A DNA stretch of 64,000 nt from Purshia tridentata (GCA_003254885.1 QANT01003258.1:40945-104944); one strand, 5' to 3'; positions 1 to 13,900 are shown, counted from the stretch's first letter. Notes: generated by a model from the sequence alone, not told the origin. Made by a program: numbers and translations.

Positions 1-680
1 AAAGCGAATAACTTGCCTTTTTAAAAGATATTGTGCCCACGAACTAGGGTTTGTGAATCTGAGTCGTCTGCCGATCAAGGTCTCTGTGATTTCCTCTTCC
101 TTGAAGTTTGAATAAAATGGGTCAAATGTGTTTGGCCCCAAATGCTTGATTTCGTCCAATTGTGGTTGACTTAGAAAGCTCGATTCTTGATAGATTTGGA
201 CCCAGAGGTCTAGGGTTTGGGGATGAGCTGGATTTCCCAATCTGTGTCTCTGTGATTTTTTGTTGCGGGAATCAAAGTCAAATGGTCAGAAATGCTTGAT
301 TCCAAATGCAAGGTCGTTGGAACAAAGAGTCAGCTTTATGACGATAAGAATCGGATTGAAAGTGGGTCTTTGGGAATTTCAAGTCTCTGCGGAGAAGAAT
401 CAGATGGATGAGTCAAATAGGTAGTTGTGGAAAACATGAATCAGAACGTTTAATGGGGTGGAGAGGCAGAGACAGAGGGATTCTTTGTGATCTTCGCCAC
501 CCTCTCAGAAACAGAGAAGAGAGAGAGAAAAGAGGGGAGAGGGACAGCGAAGAAGGTAGATAGCCTACGCGGGCTTCAACGGTTGGGCTAATTTGGGTGA
601 ATGATTGCAAAGCAAGAATCTTTAAGCTGTTTCCCCGAAGAGAGAGAGAGAGTGTCTCTCTGTGTGTAGCTTTCTGACTT
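1..680 (-). other. Probable 5' leader of a minus-strand gene extending off the left edge
   Basis: No convincing coding frame is present. Read on the minus strand, 480-680 is rich in CT/GA tracts, as many plant 5' untranslated regions are, and the sequence then runs toward the window edge with higher GC than the AT-rich DNA after 900. I infer a transcribed leader whose start codon lies outside the window. It could equally be a promoter. Low confidence. Confidence 0.3.
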
Positions 681-3600
681 GTCAAATGGCTATCATGGAG
701 TTGGTGACAAAAAGATGCAGAGGTCTATGTGACTTGCTTATACGGTAGCAGTTATACTCAAACAATTCAAAGTTTATGGAAAATTTTACAACTCGGACTT
801 TGCATGTCATCCAATTTTGATGATACTTGGTGCTTTTGTTTTTTAAGTAAAAGCCGAAAGAATAGTTCGCTCTTGCACGGCTGTGTGAAATTTAACAATA
901 CTTCATGTTTATACGTGGATGGTAGAGTATGAATTCTCACTCTTAACAGAAATAGTGATATAGTATTATAAATTAAAAAAAACTTACTTATCACAAATAT
1001 ATACGTCATGTTATCTTATATGTCATAACCGATTAAATCACGTTTTAATAATTATTAAAAAATAAAAGTTTAATAATACGTCATGACGGCCAAGTTACGT
1101 TTTAATAATTGTTAAAAGATGAAGATTTTTAAACATTAAAATTTGGGACTAATTTCTCTTCTCTCTCTATTTATTTGAAATACTACGTCATTGTCTTTTT
1201 TAAGAAAATTATCTTTATTTACATGATATGCGTTGCAAACACCATAAATCTCTTACAAGGTTTATATGTGGTTAACAAATCGGTTATCTTCATTTTTACA
1301 AAGTTAGTTTGTTTGTTGCTAATGCTTATCAAAGTTATACAAGAAGAGTTTATAGTTCAAGCGAAAACGCCATAATTTCCCACTCTTTTTAATGAAAAAC
1401 ACTTGAATTTCGGAGATTCCTAATTTATCAAAAACGAAAAAACAAGAAAATCCTAAACCGGTCTCGGATCATGTGGACCCGGCAAGTGGGTACCATTGTT
1501 TTCGCTTTTTGAGTGTGAGGTGATATCCGTAGGGCCTTTTGGGCCCAACTCGAATCATTGTGTTAAGGTCGTACAATCTGTAAGCTACTAGACCCGAAAT
1601 CTACCAGTTTGTCAAATCCTTTTAGTAAGACCCGACCTTTTTAGTTGTAAAGTCGGGTTTGGATCCCATCTTTTAGGTTAAGTTTTGGCCCATGGATCTG
1701 TCCATTTGACCCTCTTTATTGACTGATCAAAATGGTATTGAATATTTTTATAGTGAAGTGAAGTAAGATCCTCCTGATCATGTGCATTTTCATTTAATAA
1801 GCAAATGGAAGTGATATTTAGTTTAGTTTTCAATTTTTAATTCACAATAATCAGCAAAGTTAGGCTACGTAAGAATAATTGCATACAATTGTACAATCCC
1901 AACACTACATGATTAACAAAGGGTTGTAAATTAATGTAATATTATTTGATAAAATTTATTAAATTGATCAGATTAGGTTAAGGATACTAATATTTGATAT
2001 GAATACAAAACAACTAGAGATTCTTTGATAGGGTAATCGTATCATGTGTATAATACGATATTCAATAATATAGTGACATATGTTCTTATTTCAAATAAAA
2101 TTTATAATTTTTAAAATAAGTAAAATATATAGCATCATAATTTTAGATGATCATATTATACACTTCAACACTTTTTCCACAATGACACGATATGGTGATT
2201 CTCAGCCTTAGCCTTTTTAAGCTAGGCCTCAAATCTTGGTGATCTAGATCATTAAAAAATCTGATTAAAATATGATCTTAAAAAAATCATTATCACATTA
2301 CCTAATTCAATGGGGTACCAACATCCAGTGAAGCAATGGAGAAAAAGTCACTTCCTCCATATAAAAAACTTGGATTATTAAAAAAGGCAGAGCCAGAAAT
2401 TCCATGGAATCCAAAGGTCTGCCTGGCAATCTGGTGGCCTGCCATGAAAGACAGTCTAGCAAGCTCCTGATTCAACCCACAAGTTCATCTGCTCAAGGAA
2501 TCTTTATCAAAATCCTGTTGAAGTTTATGGAATAGAATAAGAAGAGAAATGAGTCAGGAAATCCTCATGATGCCAATTAAAAAATGTATTGCATAGTTAA
2601 TGGTTGTATGATGTGGAAATATTGTGGGAATGTGAGTGAAAATTCGATTCCTGAGCGTTTAAACACTCACTCAAATCTCGTATGAATTCAATATTTTGGT
2701 CCAGTATTAGAGAAAAAATGACAATCGTAAATGATTTTGAAATTAAGTAATTATACTTTTAGTAACATTTTTCTTTAATATAAAGAATAGATAATTTTGA
2801 GAATTCCAGCTGGATCCAAGAACATGTATTTTAAAAGGGGTTCCCTAGTAAGTAGTACTAAATTATGGACCTTCTGCTATAATTTGAGAAGAGGCTGACC
2901 ATTGAATTACACAAGGAATCATTGGGCTAGAAAAAAAAGTCCAACACAATTTTGGGCTTTGTCTCAAATAATATCAAACATTTTCAAATGGACAATGATG
3001 TACAACCCAATTACTTTTTCCCCCAAAAGTAAGAAAAATAATTGAAATTAGCATCATTTTAAATAAATGCATATCTTTATTTAATTGTTTCAAAAACCAG
3101 CATTAATTTTATTATTATTACTACTACCTACAAGCGCATACATTATCAGCTGGATTTCAGAATGTGCATTTAATTACACAGTCATAAAGCTTATAGGCCC
3201 ATAAAGCTCTTACATGCCTTGCTAATGGAAAATTTACATTAGGCTCATTAATGATCTTATGACAAATTTATTCCATGTACATGAAAAGAAAAAACTTTTG
3301 CATGGAAATATAAAAAAACAGTGAATGCAAATATACAAGTACAAAATGACAAGTGTACCCTCATAGTGAAAGGGGCAAGGTCACATGGGTGAGAGAGAGA
3401 AAGAGAGCAGGCCTATAGTTCTGAGGGCAGTGCAGTGAAGGTAGAGCAAGAAGCATGTTTGGTCGGATCCAGGTCACCAAAGGCAGCTAGCATATATAGC
3501 ATTCCCTATCTTTTTTACAGTGTCCCCTCAACTGTCCTATAGCTAAAAGCCTTTAGCTCTTGTCCCATCAAATTCCAAAACTTGCAACTATTTCTAATTA

Positions 3601-6553
3601 AAAAAACACACATTAAGAGAGAGAAAGTGACCCTTAACTCATAGTGGCAAATTGGTCATTTAAAGTAGAAACCCCACTTCACTTTTGAGACGGAGATATG
3701 TTGGAATTGCAGAGACAGATAAAGAGAATAAATGGGGAGGGATGGGCCAAAGGCTGAAGGGGGTACCCTATCATCATATTGTGAAGACTGAAGAGTTTGC
3801 ACAAAGATGGTTGCATTATGTGTGATGCCTTGGAAATGGATGCTTTTTGTTTCTTTTAGTGGCTAAGTGTTGCAACTAAGCAACCTGGCTAGAGGCACGC
3901 CAAGTGACCATCGGAAAGAAAGGCTGATTGATATCCCATTTTGGGCCTATGCTTATGCTATGCTAATTGCTACCTTTAGTTTAAACTATGGTTTTTACAC
4001 CCTTAAGCTCTAACTTGCGGGTGCAAACCAAGTATAAACTAATATACATCTTTTGGGGAAGAAGGATTCGAAACTAGAATCTCATGCAAATAAAGTTCTT
4101 ATATCATGTTAAGACAATAATTGTGATTATACGATAAGGCTGGTTTTAGTTTACTCATTGGGCTATTGCCTTATTGAGCTAATTAGTTTTATTTTTACTC
4201 ATTAGGCTAATTGGTTTTAGTTTATTCATTGGACTATTGCCTTATTGCCTTATTGCCTATTGTTGTCATAAGGATGAACTGAATATACTGCAAGAAGTTT
4301 TTGTTGGCCAAAAAAATGGGGTGAACTACAGCTCATCTCATCTCTTTAATAGGTCCGTGTCTGATTGTAAGTTTGTAACACAAGATAAGAAAGACAATAT
4401 ATATCTAATTAATAATTAGGTATTTATTTAGTAATTAACACTTATCAATCTTACTGTTTGCAGTTTGAGTATTTTATTTTTCCTGGGTTTTTGACAGTTG
4501 ATTGATACATCATACATCACATATAAATATATCAAAGGCCAGAGTACTCAAGAACCAATTAATGAAGGTTATACAGAGTCTCCTATCACCAAACTAAACC
4601 ACAGCAAGTGAAGCACAGAGCAAGCAGTACATATAGCTGCTAAAAAGCATAAATAGTCCATGCAGCCTTAAGCAGAAGCCTGAAACCATGCAAACTGAGC
4701 CCTAGACTAGCTAGCTGGTCATCTACATAGATTTACATATAGATGTGAAATAGAAGGGTGTAGGGTGTAGGTAGGCGCAGGGTAGTAATGATGGAGAAAT
4801 GTCTGTGCAGAAGGTATCTTATATATTGTGGCCTGTAGATATTGTCTTTATGTGTGTGTTAGGGTTCCTTCTTCGGCCAGGTTTTGTTGGTAGATTTATG
4901 TGGATCCCTTTCCTGCCCCAAAATCTATCTCTCAATTTTCTGCCTGCTGCAATCTGCTGCAACACTCTCTCTCACCCAGTCCGTACATATTCTGTAAATC
5001 CCGGTATCAAACTCGGTTGAATAATAATAATAATAATAGTTTGGAATGTTGGATATTCGAAAATTGACAATAATAATAGTTCCATTGCTTCTTTTCTTCT
5101 TTTTTCTTTTTGAAATAAACTAATTCATGGATGGAAAGTTGGAAACACATATGCATTGTTTAATTGGGTTGGTATTAAGAAAAATAGATCTTTTGTTAAC
5201 AAGTTAAATTAATTTCGAATAACTATTCCTAAAATACATGATACATTGTTATAATGTTGTAATTTTGCAAATGGTCACTAGTATGGTTCACATTAAATTG
5301 TGGTATACAACTAGTTTCTCACATGACTAATTTTGTAGAATTAAAATTGCATACAATACAACAACAATAGTATGATAGGATATTAGGGTTTCTCATTGTT
5401 ACAAGTTTAGCTTGTAATATTTAATTTTAATGTGGTAATTAATTAAGTAAAACAGATGTTGACTTGTAGTAGATTTAGATTAGATTGATGGGTTGGTTGC
5501 CTGCAAGGCTGCAAGTGGAAGGCTTTCTAGTCACGAGCGTGAACGGACGCGCCAAAACCCAAAATTAACTGTGACAGAAAGACGTACACAGAGAGAGGCA
5601 CACATCACATAAACGCCCAAAGGGCACGCAATTTAAGGCACACCAGGAAGCTGCTTGGATTCTCTTCCTACGAGTCAAACGGACGTGGGTCCCACTTCTT
5701 TGACTTCCCACATCCTACACACCCTACGTGACCTGCGTATGTTAGCAAACCGCCATGCACCGCCTAATTTGCAGCGGCAGCATTCAGATAAATTGAAAAA
5801 TTCTTACATTCCCACGTGAAATTTTTTGTACGTAAACAATTTATATTAAGTGATTAATAGCATATAGATTACTTAAGTTATTGTAAATAAAATTAAAATA
5901 TTCAACTCAAAATAAACCACTATGCAAGGCAATACATTCCAATTATGAGATTTCTATCAACAAAATTGTGTCGGATAACAATTATAAACATGCAAATCAG
6001 GCGATTATAATTTATAAGAGAGAAAAATAGTGTTTTATCAAAGAGTTGAATTTGTTGCGTTGTTAAATTATAAATTAAGTCTATACTTTCTAATGCAATT
6101 TCAATTAATCGATTATTTTGAGTGATAATACGGTAATTAATATAAATATATCGATCAAAATTTGATGATGAAAGAACATTTTCCATTTATAAAAGTGATG
6201 GTTAAATTAAATTATCCATCATTTTATAAGTGTGCTAAATGTGAGAATCATAATCTTCTTACCAAAGAATTTGAAAACATAGATTAAGCACTTGTGTTGC
6301 TAGATTAAATATGGATCATTGGTTATGTTGATTGTTGAAATCTACAGTTTTACCAGTAAATATTAGACGATTTCAATTGCATTTAATAAGATGTATGAAC
6401 ACCAAAACATTAACCGTTCGAACTTGGAACCATTGAACCCACATTTCTGTGTAACATTTTTTTTACCCCTAACATCTACCTAGCTAGCTAAGCTTAATTT
6501 CCACCACAGATTAACCAATTCCTAGCTTCTTACTACTTATAAAACATGTCTTC
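681..6553. other. Intergenic region, no gene seen
   Basis: AT-rich sequence with only short chance reading frames. A roughly 60-bp motif containing CGTTTTAATAATT is imperfectly repeated at about 1040-1115. 4150-4260 has degenerate repeats of TTTTAGTTTACTCATTGGGC-like sequence. 5520-5760 is noticeably more GC-rich, with ACGTGG and TTGAC motifs as found in plant promoters, but I could not attach a gene to it. A short GA-rich tract lies at about 3393-3410. Confidence 0.6.
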
Positions 6554-9500
6554 TCAATCATTCCACAGTGCAAACATAGGAACTTGTTGAACCAAACCAA
6601 GACTTCCAAGCCTGCTGTGATCATTCCCACCATTGCCATCTTCATACTTAGCACCCTGCATTGAGAAATATGCATGAGAATAGTCACCAAACTCAGTACT
6701 ATTGGGTCCAAATGAGCATTTTGGGCTACGTGGGCTAGAACAAGTCCTGCTGCTCGAAGCTGCAGCCAATGCTGCACTGTTGGTGGTGTTTGAATTCTCA
6801 TGCTGTGGATGGTCATGATCTGCATGATTCCACACCATGTCAGCCAATTCTTGATCGGAAGGTTCGCTGGCAGTTATGGCCAAAAGGGGTTGTGGAGAAG
6901 TATATGATGCACCAGAGTTGAAGTCTTCATTTGGTGCTGGAGCAGAGTCTTTTGGTGATGAGCGTTTGGCAAGGTCACTAGCAATGAGGGTAGAGCTTGA
7001 GCAAATTCTCTTCACATCATACCTACTCATGTCAAAGTTGGTCACAGCACTTGTGCCCCTAAACTTGATTGCTGCAATGTCATAAGCCTCAGCTGCTTCT
7101 TCTTGTGTGCCTTATCAAGACCACGAAGTCATTGTAATCATTGTTAAAAATGGGACAAAACATTTGGTCAAATTAACTCGATCAGAATTTGTTAATCTTT
7201 GAGTCCACTCATGAATGCAGGGTGATCAGTCTAGTGTACCGATTGATGTAAGTGTGGGGGAGTCCAATAGACTCATAAATACAGTGGATTCATAGTACAT
7301 TTTGAATGTGTATGATGTCCCATGTGAGTGGGAATAATTGAGAGGTATTGTAAAACTTTGCCTAAACAAAATATAACGGAGGCTAATACAACCATCCCTA
7401 TCCATGTTAATTTGACAGTCGTTGATTGATGTGAATACTAAACAGTTTCACGCCAATGAACGGCTGATATACTCTTATAATATACTGATTTCACCTAATT
7501 ATCTAGATATGAATTAATTAAAAAGAATATTATTAAGCAAGGAGGTAAAATGAACTCACTAAATGTTCCAAGGTACAAGTCCTTGTTTCCAGCAACCCTT
7601 CCAATTCTAGCTTGCCACCTTCCATGCTGATGGTGTCTGGCAGGACAAAGAAAAACCAGCTTGACAGATGAGAGGAAAAAGGATAGAAAATTGGATATGG
7701 GTGGCTTTTAATAATGTACTAAATTTACATGTTTGATATCATATGCACATTTATAATAATGTTTGCCTATTATTGCCTATGATAATTGAAAAGGCTGCAA
7801 ATGCAGTAAATAATGGGAACTCTATTATTAAAGTTGCTTTCTGCCATACCTTGTCACTCCTCTGTACACAGAAGCTCCTCTTGAAAACCCACTGCTTTTC
7901 CTATACCAGATTAAAACAAGCCACAAGTACTTTTAGAAAAAGAATAAAATAAGGAAGAGAAGAACTAGAAAAATCATGGTCCAAAAGGTATCATGTTGAA
8001 AAAAGGACTAAAGGGTATATACCTTCTCAAGTTGGCTACAAATTCTAGCCTTGTCATGTTCTTCATCTCTTCCAACTCTTTTTCGTAAGTGCTTAGCTGA
8101 GCAGCAAAACCAGAAACAAGGACAAAATTACTAAAAGAAAACAATAATGGTGGAAACTTTGTTATAGAGAGTGGAAATTGGCAAAACCCAAATCTTACAG
8201 AGAAATTTATGTGGGTAGTTGGACCCCAATACTTGAGTGCAGCTAAATCATATGCCCTTGCTGCTTTTTCTTCCTTATCATAACCACCTGATCATGGATA
8301 TCGTTTTGCAGAGAAGGGAATGAAGGTTTTTCAAAATAGTGCACACCTTCCAATGCAACATATATATATATTTCTTACAATTAATTTCATAATGTGTTCA
8401 AAATACCTACCAAGATAAACTGCAGTTGCAGAAATGTTGAGGTTGAAGATGTGAAAAACAAGACCACCCCCAAAAGAAATGCATGAAACAAAATACCAGA
8501 CAGTTAGTATATTCCTTGAACAAATCAATCAATATAATGACTTGATGGTTCTTGAACAAATATCTCTGCCTACCTTGCCTTCCTTTCCTTGTTTGGCCTT
8601 CTTTTCTGCAGCTGTTATCCCAAAGATGGGCCTCATATCTCCCAGTCCATCTATGCCTAAACACAAATAATTTTATGGCACCAAAAGGGCAAAAAAAAAT
8701 GTTGGTTTAAATTGAAAAAAAGAAAAGAAATTATGGATTTTTCATTTAGTACCTTGTTACACCGCGGTACTGAGAAGTTCTCTGCCCAAAAGTATCAATG
8801 GATTTGCGAGGTACTGGTTCTCTTGCTGCAGACTTCCCAACTGGCCTTTTCTTAGTATCCACCATTTGCATTTGAGAAATTGCAGCCATACCGTTTTGCA
8901 AGCTTGAACTCATACTGAGTGAGAGAGACTGAAAGTTATTGTTGCTACTAACATTTGGCTGCTGATGATCAGGGTTTGACTTTTCATCAGAAAATGGTAT
9001 TAATGTTTGGCCCAACCAAGATTTGTACATGCCATTGTTGGGGATAAGGCTTTGTGGGTTCACACAGTAATGGTTATAAGGTTGTTGATTGATTAAGTGA
9101 GATGGGTCAGTGGGATTCTGGTTCTCTCTACTAGTTCCTTCTATTTCTGATCCATTGGTGCTGTTGAAGGCTATTGGGGCCTCATTGACATTGATTTGAG
9201 AGCTGGTGTCTTGGTTTTGGTGTTCTTGGGTACTTTGGCTGCAGTAGACTTTGGTTTCAGCACCAGGAGAAGAGCTTGAGTAGCAACAACTGCCTAAGAA
9301 GTCTTCAAGCTTTGGACCCTCTTCATCTGGGTTTGGGTTTGTCATACTTGTTGCACCCATGCCATTCTCATAGCTCCAATCTTCACATCATGACCATACC
9401 AAAAAAACACAAGTTCATAGATTCATCAGTAGTTGGATATCAATCTCCAAACATGCATAGCAAAAGCACCGAGAAAACAAACAAGAATAAATATGTCCTA

Positions 9501-9714
9501 GTGTAACATGCAATTATATGCAAATACCTTCAGAACCATTTGGGCGCCTAAAAGGGTCAGCAGCAGCAGCAACACAGAGAGAGCCATCAGAGCGCAAGGG
9601 CATGACAGACATGTGAGAAGGGAAGCCTTCTCCATGGTCTTGTTGCTCTTCCCTTCCAAAGCCTTCATGAATCCTCAGGTGTGGAGTGAGAGAGAACCCC
9701 AACCAATTACTCAT
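6554..9714 (-). CDS. AIL1: AINTEGUMENTA-like AP2/ERF transcription factor (AIL1/ANT clade)
   Basis: Nuclear DNA-binding factor with two AP2 domains; relatives promote cell proliferation and organ growth in meristems and primordia. Coding exons, read on the minus strand: 9714-9528, 9380-8753, 8656-8574, 8419-8411 (9 bp), 8287-8199, 8096-8023, 7900-7850, 7636-7560, 7110-6554. All have GT-AG borders and join in frame to 584 aa. AP2 repeat 1 is at about residues 266-332 ([19 protein letters not shown]) and repeat 2 at about 368-426 ([18 protein letters not shown]), with the euANT pre-domain FGQRTSQ. The N-terminus [15 protein letters not shown] and RICSSST after repeat 2 resemble Arabidopsis AIL1; [15 protein letters not shown] resembles ANT. 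The protein is longer than Arabidopsis AIL1 (about 415 aa) and near ANT (555 aa). The start is the first ATG of the frame. ANT rather than AIL1 orthology is possible. Confidence 0.93.
8411..8419 (-). other. AIL1: 9-bp micro-exon of the AIL1/ANT-like gene
   Basis: On the minus strand TTTATCTTG is bordered by CAG upstream and GTAGGT downstream. Spliced between the exons ending at 8574 and starting at 8287, it restores the invariant AP2 residues VYLGGYD. Without it the first AP2 domain loses YL plus part of two codons. A similar mini-exon is known in other plant AP2-family genes. Confidence 0.92.
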
Positions 9715-9909
9715 ATTAACAAAAAACACCAACCTTCTCTTCAAAAACAATCACAAATCTCTCTCACCAAAGATTATGTGTTTTTATTTTATTTTATTTT
9801 ATTTATTTTTTTTGGGGTTTTTGGGATCTTGAGCTCAAACTTCAAAGGTGGTAATTGTTGTTCTTGTGGGATGGGGTGAAGTTTTGGTTATATGTTTTTA
9901 TTTTCTTTC

Positions 9910-9926
9910 ATATATATATATATATA
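9910..9926 (-). promoter_or_regulatory. Possible TATA region of the AIL1-like gene
   Basis: An uninterrupted TA tract about 200 bp upstream of the AIL1-like ATG. It could act as a TATA element or be just a microsatellite. A TTTTA-type simple repeat at about 9783-9810 lies between it and the ATG. Confidence 0.35.
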
Positions 9927-9929
9927 GAA

Positions 9930-12900
9930 TATGCATTTACTTCTCTCTCAGTCATCATGGAAGCCTCATTTGTTCTTGTGGGTGTGTATATTATGTATAT
10001 AAACCCAAAAACAGATTTGTTGTGAAAACTTACAAAATCCCCCTCGTCTTTATGTTCTTAGCTCCGTTTCTGTTTTGTATTGAAAATATTGGAGTCCGTG
10101 CCCTTCTTTCATTTTTTGTCATATTTCTGCAGTGGTGGCCACGACACATGGACATAATGTAGACAAGAGACAATTCAAAATTATCGTTAATTTTTTATAA
10201 ATAAATTCAAAATTATAATTATTTTGTTTATGCTTATAGATTTATATGAAATTCGGAACTAATTTCTTTTCAGGCTTTAATCCGTTAATTTTGCACCAAA
10301 ACTCCACGAGAAATATCTACTCATTTGTTTTTGGTAGGAGAGAGAGCCAAAGACCCAAGAAAAAAAAAACAAACTAGCTAAAAACAAAACGAACTCAAAA
10401 AAAGTTTATAAAATCTTCAAAAACTAGCTAAATATCTACTCATTTAAGGATAACAAAGGTTGAATTACACTTTTTTGGTATAAGAAGGACTAAATATACT
10501 CAAGCACTGAGATTACAAACCTCTGTTAAATTACATTTTTGGTTGTTATAGTAGTTTTGACTTGGTTCTATTTTGGTACCTATACAACTTTCAACTTTGT
10601 GAGTGAAAATGAGAAAAATAAAGGGTTATCTACAGATTTTAGGATAAAGAAAAAGAAAAAGTGTGCTTACCATATGCAAGTGCAATGGTCAAAGGCCAGG
10701 CCTCCTTAGCTCATGCTCATCCTTAGAAGTAATAAAGCAGGGTTGGGTCAACTCATGTTCAGTTTTGGGCTTGATGGACTGAACTGGGTTGAGCTCATAT
10801 GGGGCCATTTTGATGAATAGGGGGAGAGAAGGCCCTTATTAGTGTGGCCTATGGGTTTGATTTGGGATGAAGACCCTGCCTGCACATCCCTCAAACAAAG
10901 GGTTGCTTTAAGCTCGGTCCAATATTTAGGCCTTAGAAGTGTGGGCTTGATTTGATTAGCTTGTTCTACTTCCCATAAGCCCTTGTTCTACACCTTCTCA
11001 CTCTGACATGCAATTTTCAAGATCCAAACAAGTTTAAAGAGTTTTACTTCTCTTTGCAACCTTTTGTAGGTTATAGAAGTCATATCCAATGAAAATTTAA
11101 TTGGATTCAAAATTTTCTGACAGCGGAACAAATTCATTATTAAATTTGAATCAATATCAATACTAGATACATATTTAAGCATAAAGTTTTATTTAAAATA
11201 GTCTCGATACTATTAATAGTGAATCACTCAATTTATATATTGTCAATTGCTATGTCATTCTCACTTGGTTCATACTTGTGACTTGTATCAATTAAGCTGC
11301 ACAATCCCAAGTACATGGCAAAATAATGGGGTGAGTTTCTCCCAAGATACTGAAAAAGAGCCTTCTATAGTTCTATTTGAGTAATATATCTGATATCTCC
11401 AAATGTTGTGTATCTGAAATTGAAAAATTAAATATTTAAATGGAAATCCTTGAGTGTGATATTTGTTTTGGTCAAATTTGAACCGACCTCATCCCCAATG
11501 ACATCAAAATTGATTAGAATAATAATTAACTCCTCTTAATCTCTTACACAAAAGCGTGGATGAGACAATGTCACCTCTACCTCTTTTGCTGTATGATAGC
11601 AATTCTGATGCATGCCTTTGTTTATATATCATTGTCTTATACCAACTCGGTTGTGTTTGGCATATAATGAGCTCAGCTTTGACACTTGCACACGCACTGG
11701 GATATATGCCCAATTGATGTTGGAGTTGAGTGAGTTTCATTTATGCTTAAAAACAATATTCCTACACCTGATTATTGAGATTGGTACAATGGACCGTCAA
11801 AGATTCATATATAATAATAGGAGAATCTTCATCAAAATATTACTCTTTTTAGTGAAGGCTAGCTAAAGTATTTTAACTTTTAACTATAAATTATTACTTT
11901 TATTACTTTTTGGATGTTTCTTTAGATGAAATCGATTCTATTCTCTAACATATTCTTCAAATATCTATCTATATATTCAACTAAATATACCTAATTCTGA
12001 CTTCAATATTGATCTGTTCAACTCTAAAACTAACCTATTCAACTTTCTCGATATTTTGATACTTTTACATCTAAAACAAGTTATAAAATAATAACTTTTG
12101 TTTTATGATCAAATTATTACTTAAGCATTCATTCAAAAGAATAATTAATTTGGTAAAAATTTCTTAATCATTAGTGTTCTTTTTGAAATTTCAACTGAAG
12201 GTGTGACCATGTGACGCCCTTATAGTAATAATAGTCAGATTATCCACTAATGGGCCATTTTAACTCTTTTAAACCTTTACAGCTTTTCTAAATGGGTAAA
12301 GTGGAATGATAATGCAGTTTCATAGTTCCTAGTTCCTACTACATCAGCATGCATGTTAACCCTACCAAGCTATGATTATTGAGATCCATATCTTCTAAAA
12401 GATCGAACCTCAGAGCATCACCATCTAGATGGTCATCCTACCCTTAATTTTGTCACTTAAATAATTATACTAGAAAACTGGATGACTAATCTTATTAGTG
12501 TGTCCTTGAGTCCTTGTCTTGTATTTATTTATTTATTTTTCTGCTGACATTGTCTTTCTTATTCCAGAGAGCCACATACATATACTAAGTACCTCATGCA
12601 TATATTTGACAACTACCATTTAAGTATGATGTTCATATCTATATATAATTATTAACTTATATAAGTTTTCATTATTATAAAACCAGCTAGAGACTGTGTT
12701 TTATTAATTCCATTTCATGATCAGTGACTTCCATCTATTATTTCCAAAAGAAAAAGGCTTTCATAGACAAGTATGTCATAGAGTTGTCTATTATCCACCA
12801 TCTATTTAATTGTTGCTGCATCACTATTTTTCAAGTCAATTCATGTGACTCATGTTTAATTAATACTCAAATATTCAGAAATAACTATACAAAATCTCAA

Positions 12901-13237
12901 TGAACACAATCATTGTAGTCTAGGTACTATACACTTTATATTTCCATTCCTCATCTTTACACACACAGACATACATTCAGAGTACACCGACGCACAAAGC
13001 ATACATGATATACTAGAGTGCTTCAACTTGTATAGTACTGAAGGTTTCATTGGAATGCTAATGGAATGAACCAATTACAGCTAGATAGCTCAACTTTTTA
13101 TGCACATAATCTTGGACAAGTTCATGTCTTACTACTTCATCATCATAATGTCTATAAACATATTAAGTAAAGGGCTTTCTCTTTTCGGCCTTAGCTGGGC
13201 TGATTACTTTTATCATGAACTCTAATTGTCATTCAAC
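9930..13237. other. Intergenic region upstream of the AIL1-like gene
   Basis: No gene recognised. The sequence is AT-rich with scattered short reading frames lacking family features, such as 11504-11740 and 11612-11866. It probably includes the distal AIL1 promoter. Confidence 0.6.
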
Positions 13238-13900
13238 TGTGGGAATATTTTCAATATGGGGTCGGGAAATCTTGCTTTAATATATAATATCTAAGCCTCT
13301 TCATTTATTATGTAATTTCTAAATGATATCAAAATCAAACAATTCGCATGTCAAGTCAACAATTATATATGTTCCTTGGGTCATCAAATATAAATTGTCT
13401 ACGTATTTGACTCAAATCAAAATTGTCTACGTATTTGACTTAAATCACCCCACATATGCACTCCAATTGTCATTCAATTATGTGAGAATATATTCAATAT
13501 TGGGTTGAGAAGTCTTACCTTAAGATGTAATATCTAAGCCTCTTCACTTATTATCTAATTTATACATGGTATCAAAGCCAAACAATCGCGTGTTAGATCA
13601 AAGATTACATATGTTTCCCAGTCATCCAATACAAGTTGTCCATGTATTTGACTCAAATTACACCACACGTGAACTTTAATTGTCATTTGTGAGAATATTT
13701 CAATATGGGATTGGGAAGTCATACCTTAAAATATAATATCTAAGCCTTTTCACTTACTATCTAATTTCTACATGGTATCAAAGCCAAACAATTTAAATGT
13801 CAGATCAACAATTACTTATGTTTCTACGTCATCCAATACAAATTGTTTAAATGTTTAACTCAAATCACACCGCTTGTGAGATGACATATTGAGATTATAT
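13238..13900 (+). mobile_element. Tandem TRIM/SMART-like LTR retroelement (three short LTRs)
   Basis: Three near-identical 85-86 bp segments, 13238-13323, 13481-13566 and 13688-13772, begin with TGTG(A/G)GAATAT. The second and third end in ACA, giving a TG...CA terminal pair. The second and third are followed at once by TGGTATCAAAGCC (13567-13579, 13773-13785), closely resembling the initiator-Met tRNA primer-binding site of plant LTR elements (TGGTATCAGAGC); the first has the decayed TGATATCAAAATC. The roughly 120-160 bp between them is also repeated. No protein is encoded. The layout LTR-PBS-internal-LTR-PBS-internal-LTR-PBS is typical of non-autonomous TRIM elements in tandem. Sequence after 13785 resembles a third internal part. 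Outer ends were not fixed. Confidence 0.7.

Noticed and set aside
4799-5020. 73-aa plus-strand frame near a promoter-like segment
   Set aside because: No recognisable domain or plausible gene structure; may be chance or part of a non-coding transcript.
6554-9714. miR172 site in the AIL-like gene
   Set aside because: No stretch resembling the AP2-type miR172 target was seen in the exons, as expected for the ANT clade.
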